Source of the DNA: Membranipora membranacea | Taxonomy: Eukaryota; Bryozoa; Gymnolaemata; Cheilostomatida; Membraniporidae | Reading direction: 5' to 3' | Length of the DNA stretch: 64,000 nt | NCBI GenBank assembly: GCA_914767715.1 | Contig: OU612068.1 | Coordinates: 3,534,001-3,598,000, forward strand | In this document: one piece after another, positions 58,901 to 64,000 of the stretch | Position numbering within the stretch: the stretch's first letter is position 1 | Layout: each line of letters opens with the position of its first letter | Position numbers and translations under genes: made by a program | Notes under the pieces: generated by a model | Seen by the model: the letters and a program-made list of their open reading frames with translations, nothing else | Told to the model about the DNA's origin: nothing | Database searches by the model: none

Positions 58901-61900
58901 TGTGCAGAGTATTTGTATCAGGTGTCTATCATACTGTCTGTTTCTCTCTTTAGGTACATTCCTACAGACTGGTTAGAGACACTCGACAATCTGGAGCCTA
59001 AAGGCAAAGCGGAAATTAATAAAATTAATATGGAGCTGGTCCATCAACTGAAAGCTAACGATTCAGCATTCTCACTGGGCCGTACCTCAGATGGTTTGGC
59101 CTGTGCCAGGTTCGGCCTAATCTCTCAGGACACTGATATGGAAGAACTTTTAGGACTTGTGTATGCAACTGGAAAGGAAATAGAGGAATCTTCTCGGGTG
59201 AGCTTGCTGTCGATTTGAATAGCACACTGAGAGCAATTATTTTTATAGTTTCCAAGAGCGATTGTGATTGGTATCTGATTGCTTGTCCAGTAACTATTTT
59301 TTTTAGTTTCCTGTTAAGAACGATTGCGTTCTAATATTAAAATCATTATAGCGTGTTCAGTAAGCTAACACACTTCCTGATGATGTATCGCAATGTCATT
59401 ATATTGATGTGAGTTGTGTACATTAATTTACAGTTAGGTCAATGAGCGGGCAACTCTGTCTTTATCCAATAAATAACTTTCTCATCTATGTTTTTAGTTT
59501 GTTGAACAGATGGCGGATCTGGTTAAGCAGGGAATCGAGAAAGCTAATCAGGATTTAGAAAAAGAAAACGAGAACAGACTTATGCAAGAAGTGAGTGTAG
59601 GATTTATGGATTGTGTATATTTATAATTTATGTCAGGGTTTGCAATAGAAACAAAATAATGATACCCATCTAATTGGCTCGTTAGTAAAATTTATGTATT
59701 TCATTAGAATTCAGGACAACCAAAAGAAACAATTGGGTTCAATTGGCCACTAAATTAAATGCAGATTTTTACATAATATTGATCTACAATGTTACTGCAA
59801 CCTCCAGGCAAAAACAAGCAATCAACCTGTTCATTCAAGAAAGCTTAGGTCACAGTCATTCAATGGACGACGGCGTCTTTATACCTAGATCTTACTACAA
59901 TGTTCATTGATATTTTTTGTAACCCAAGGCATGCAATCCCCAACAGATCTCACCTGGATTTCAAGGGACATTGAAAACAAGATTAATGCAAATATTCCGG
60001 TGTGTATGCATATAGTTTGTGCACACACTGAAGTAGATTTTAAGGTCCCAAATGATTAGACCGGACCAATTTCCGATGATTCTCGATGTGGTGCTGAAAA
60101 TTGGTGGGCATGTTTTTTTGTCAGATTTCCAATTATCACTTCTTCATGGTCAACTTTTGTCCGACTTAAATTCTTATGTCCCAAGCATCCTTGACAATGT
60201 TCAAGTGTTCAAGCATCACTACGGAGGGACGACGCAGGACTCTAGGTAACAACTAGAAACTTTGGGCACTAACTCATCAGGCGCTAATAGCTCAAAAAGA
60301 ATAACGACAGGGGTTTGAAAGCTCAATATATGTTGTTCATAGGACCAGTCTACGCAAAAGTTACACTCAACTCATCGTGATAAGCATTGAGTATGGCCAA
60401 CCTCATTTCCTGCACGTCAGTTTTTGCCGCATGAATCTAGATTGCCAACTCATTTTTCAAAAAGCATGTACAAAAACAAAACTTTACAATATCGGCTTAT
60501 ACATCATATTTCACACTCAAATGTTATTGTATGATTTTCAGGCAAGCTTAATTTCCTGTTAAATTGACCGTATGTTTAGTCTGTGTGTATTTTAAAATAG
60601 GCAAACAAAGGCGATACTTGGCCAGCCAAAGTTCATTGAGATTAATCCTCAGTTAGGAAGTCATGTTCAGAAGGATTAGCTCTCAGTGAGACCATATATT
60701 GCAAGCTGAACACATAGCCCCAGGGAACAAACACAGAATTAAAACTTAAAATCTATTATTGTAACGAAAAAATCTCCAATTGGTAAAGCTTTGTAGCCAT
60801 TTTTAAGTTATTTGTTCTGTGGGTTTCAAAATTAAAACTGCCGCCTCGTAGACTACCTTGCCTGCATGGTCACTAACGGCAGCACACTAACGGCAGCATA
60901 CGAAAGTAACTAAAGAGTCAGTAGGCTATATCCTGAAAGACGAGCCATAAACATATATAATCCATATCGCTAAAGGTTTGCGCATGGAAATTGATGCTGG
61001 TTTATGTAAACCTAAACATTCTCAAATTCTATCTAAACTTTAGATAACAGGAAATAACAACCAGTTACTTCTAATTTTGATCCGTCCCACATTTTTAACG
61101 TTTATTAGAGGTTTAATTATGAAATATGTTTTTCCCAGTACAATACGAAAGTCAGGGTATGGTGTTCAATATTCATATATTCATTCAGTTTAAAAATCTG
61201 AATTTAATCTTTTGCTGTGTATTCACTTGTTTTGGTTGTTGTATGTTGTGTTTCATGGCAAAAAAGACAGAGTGATCTAACTACATAATGTGTATGTGCA
61301 CTCAGTTTTAAATGAACTTATGAATTCTGTTTTTAGGGTGTACTCAAACAGATACCGCTGGTCGGCTCCTTGATGAACTGGCTGTCTCCGACTCCTAAAG
61401 AAGTCAGCAACACTAAAGGACGAGCTTTCAATCTATCTTCTGGTAATTGCTTGACAAAGCTTATATCGTGAACACAAGGGACAATGGCGCAACAGTTCAT
61501 CAGCATGAAAATTCATCTAAATCATGAGTGGGATGTTTGTACATCCACCAGTATTGACTGTTTATTTACAAAGCTGCCAACAGAATGTTTATTGGTTGTC
61601 ACTGAAATCGGAAAACTTAATATTCAGAAGGTTTAATACTTCCTGCTGTCAGTCAGCTGTCATGATGAAGTAATGGTCGATATGCTGCCATTGGCTGGAA
61701 CGTTCCCAGTGTACACTTAGACTGAAAATAGCAAACTACGCCATCACGTTAGAACATGACCAAGGCCTCTAGAGTGGAAAGTGGGCCGTATCATATTCAG
61801 TATTTTATAAATGTCTACAACTGGCCTTTTGTATATGCGTAAAAGTTATAATGTAAAGGTGATTACTACAGCTTTATATTTTTAAAGGTCTAAGAAACAA

Positions 61901-63202
61901 AGAACAAAGTTTGTACACCTTCTGGTTGTCAATTTTTTTTCAATTTTACCCCTATTTTAACTGCATTTGTTTATTTTCTTTATATTTTAGGTACTGTAAA
62001 AAGTACAGAAGAAACATACAAGCATCACATGCAGATATTAGATGCGCCGATAGAGACACCCAAGCGTCAGGGGCCGCTCAAAGCAATGCTGAAATCTCCT
62101 AACGGTCCAGTGTCACCAGGACCGGCCTTGCCCGCTGACACGACAGTACAGGAGGGTGTACCTCTCATGGCTGATCTATCTGAGACCTCAGTCAACGGAG
62201 AACTTAACCCAGAACGTAAGAATTGATCATAATGACTCAATAATGGCTGTGTTCTTCGATAATGGCAAAGTGACCCACAGATAGAAACCCACCATTTATT
62301 GGATTGGCATGGGAGCTCAAAACCTCCAAACTCGATCGTTTTATTTAATTTTACTCTCATAATAATGTAATTATTATCTAAACTCTCCTTTTTTTGTTTT
62401 GAGATTTTTATCGGTCATGACATACATAGTTATATTAAGACAAGGCAGTAACAGCTGATAATGGGTCGGTATTTTTAATGTAATATATTCTTATGTTTAC
62501 GTTTTACCTTTTGATAGCCGTGAGGCGTGTTGTGACGAACTCTACTGAAGAAAGTGATGGCAATGAGACTTCCCCAGAGTCCAGCTCGGCAGCTCAAACA
62601 AGCAGCGGCAGCGGCACAACGTCAGAGAGTACAAGTAACTCTACCACTGCTGACAGTACGCCACGACAGCCTCCCGCTGAGAACACAGCTCCTACCCCTA
62701 CAGCTGCTGAGGTAAGTGACATGGCTCTGAGTGCTAGGGTAGTTACTATGAGCGCTGCACCAAAGCCTCTGAATCTTATGTCTATCTGTCATGTTTCTTG
62801 CTGACCAGTACCAGTTTATTGATATGAGGCTGGGAGGGCTGATTGAATTATGGAATGGTCCTTAGTGCTTTCCTTTTAGACAAGCCGACAACCTGACACT
62901 GTCTAAGTTAATATGGTTGATCAATAAATGTTAGGGCATCTGATCTGGCATCTGATCTGTTGGAATCTTAAACATTGTATGTCATTTGTACAAATAGAGG
63001 ATCAAAAACATATGATCATAAGCGTAAAAATACTATTGAACAAAAACATATAAATATTATTATATATATTTATATGTTTATGATTCAATAATTGACAAAT
63101 CATGCCATTACCTTAGAACTTTTTTGAACTTGGTCATAGAATAGTATACAGAGGAAGATATATTCAGCGTTTTGTGATTTATTTCAGGTTGATCTGAAGT
63201 GA
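46910..63202 (+). CDS. PDXDC1: PDXDC1-like PLP decarboxylase-fold protein
   Basis: Group II PLP-dependent decarboxylase homologue; the biochemical role of the family is not established. Exons: 46910-47005, 47878-47951, 48189-48263, 48527-48656, 48980-49137, 50539-50694, 52078-52267, 52807-52878, 53935-54013, 54686-54770, 54937-55043, 55308-55477, 55803-55853, 56282-56368, 56811-56880, 57150-57241, 57458-57563, 57936-57994, 58391-58503, 58954-59197, 59498-59590, 61337-61442, 61991-62215, 62518-62711, 63188-63202; 948 residues. PDXDC1 landmarks: LLLSHSMAAY, KPPVIYISEASQPGL, LGLPESCICVVPVK, IWLHVDGLNLATL, CVTLYRKES, CLPLWMALQAVGVDG and, near the end, LKQIPLVGSLMNWLSP and GRAFNLSSG. The catalytic-lysine segment reads DSCTLDMAAWFGFP, with no lysine. 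The roughly 155-residue N-terminal part (charged, ending in an EEDEEDDEFTDDE run) is longer than in vertebrates, and the tail is Ser/Thr/Pro-rich. Confidence 0.92.
49138..50538. other. PDXDC1 intron
   Basis: 1.4-kb AT-rich intron. No repeat or coding stretch recognised. Confidence 0.5.
50695..52077. other. PDXDC1 intron
   Basis: 1.4-kb AT-rich intron. A G-rich gggggagggggg stretch lies near 51297-51308. Nothing else recognised. Confidence 0.5.
52865..53125. repeat. 29-bp x 9 tandem repeat spanning a 5' splice site
   Basis: Nine head-to-tail 29-bp units begin at 52865, inside exon 52807-52878, and continue into the intron. Each unit carries the last coding bases (agatacataaaata) and the donor gtaagt. 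Units five and six read tattaagt instead of tagtaagt and so lose the GT. Only use of the first donor (after 52878) keeps the PDXDC1 frame. Confidence 0.95.
53126..53934. other. PDXDC1 intron downstream of the 29-bp array
   Basis: Remainder of the intron that starts at 52879. AT-rich, ending in a normal acceptor (taattatag). No further repeat or coding stretch recognised. Confidence 0.5.
59591..61336. other. PDXDC1 intron 1.75 kb
   Basis: AT-rich intron. Plus-strand open stretches at 60052-60249 and 60377-60562 have no family match and no splice context. A short doubled ctaacggcagca occurs near 60875-60895. Confidence 0.5.
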
Positions 63203-64000
63203 AATAGTAAAGCAAGAAGTGAGCTTCGGTGACCTTGATGACCTTATTCATATAACAGCAACTGAAAAATCACATCATGTCTGCATCAAAAAAGTTGAGA
63301 TTATCGTTATTATTCATCAAAACTAAACTGCACACATGAAAGCAACGGGTACGCATTTGTAATTATTAGATATGGCCTTGGATAATATGATCTACCAATC
63401 AGGAAGGCATAGATCGATGGCTATCTCTAACTCAACACTCCACAAATTCAACCACAAAATATTCCATTTCTGACTAGTTCCCTATATGAATACCATTGTT
63501 ATAATTAACCTAAAATAATATATATTATATATTATGTTTTCATCGCAAAAACTATTTATTTTGTTTTGAGAAAAAGTCCTGAACAACGGGAAGGGTTTTT
63601 GTTGTAGTACATATTAAGTGAAATGTATGTAAAACTTACAACTAAGTGATTGTATTACTTGTGTCCAGTAGATATGATTAGCCTTGCAACCAAACCGTGA
63701 TAAACCTGTGAGGTGAATACTGGAAATGATTGAAATCTAATTCTGCCTGCAACAAAACACTATGTACTGAGTTATTACTTTCCTGTTAACTTATTGAATG
63801 ATACAAAATAAATAAATTGTTTAATAACCTTCTAATCCAATTAACCAGGTGTTCAGTTTTAAATATAAGTGACCACATTGTGATGATGGTTACTAGAATT
63901 ATGAAGACATTGATTTAACCTAAATTGTTGAGAAAATTGACTCAGCGGCAATAAAACTTCTGCAACACGCTGCTGCATGTACACAAAAAAACGCAACTTT
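63203..64000. other. PDXDC1 3' UTR and downstream
   Basis: AT-rich, with the two poly(A) hexamers at 63807 and 63950. No coding sequence seen up to the window end. Confidence 0.6.
63807..63812 (+). terminator. PDXDC1: Candidate PDXDC1 poly(A) signal
   Basis: Overlapping AATAAATAAA 605 nt after the stop codon; a second AATAAA lies at 63950-63955. Sequence between stop and signal is AT-rich 3' UTR with a weak inverted repeat (aaacatataaatat and complement) near 63046-63080. Confidence 0.5.

Noticed and set aside
60052-60562. Two plus-strand frames of 61-65 codons in a PDXDC1 intron
   Set aside because: No domain, no splice context, typical chance length for this composition.

Overview
This is nuclear DNA from an animal. 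Every recognisable gene is split into many short exons (often 60-250 nt) with GT..AG introns, intergenic and intronic DNA is AT-rich and full of small repeats, and the gene set is metazoan: a dual oxidase, an alpha-type nicotinic acetylcholine receptor and PDXDC1. The receptor has an intact vicinal-cysteine site (YPCC) and bilaterian-like M1-M3 segments, so an invertebrate bilaterian is most likely. I cannot name the species.

Layout. 112-17478 (+): dual oxidase DUOX, 28 coding exons in continuous frame, lacking only the signal-peptide exon, which lies left of the window. 18649-34369 (+): three tandem paralogues of a calcineurin-like metallophosphoesterase resembling bacterial LpxH/COG2908 (here MPE1, MPE2, MPE3). 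They share exon phases and almost identical exon lengths, and each starts with a short exon encoding an MG..C-type lipidation motif. 34912-43863 (-): a complete seven-exon nicotinic receptor alpha subunit, tail-to-tail with MPE3. 45262-46309 (+): a probable small TATA-driven two-exon gene for an unrecognised 71-residue protein. 46910-63202 (+): a complete 25-exon PDXDC1-like gene.

Exon models were built by hand from splice sites, frame continuity and family knowledge. Each junction was checked for phase: the summed lengths give 1584 (DUOX, partial), 483, 481 and 514 (MPE1-3), 529 (receptor) and 948 (PDXDC1) residues with no internal stop.

The genes do not form one pathway. The parts most worth attention are: the tandem, apparently membrane-anchored metallophosphoesterase family; a 29-bp repeat in PDXDC1 that has multiplied an authentic 5' splice site nine times; near-perfect palindromic insertions beginning TAG and ending CTA with 9-bp target duplications; and a dual oxidase whose first EF-hand has lost calcium ligands. 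Intergenic DNA otherwise holds tRNA-like (SINE-type) sequences, small tandem repeats and one MITE-like element.
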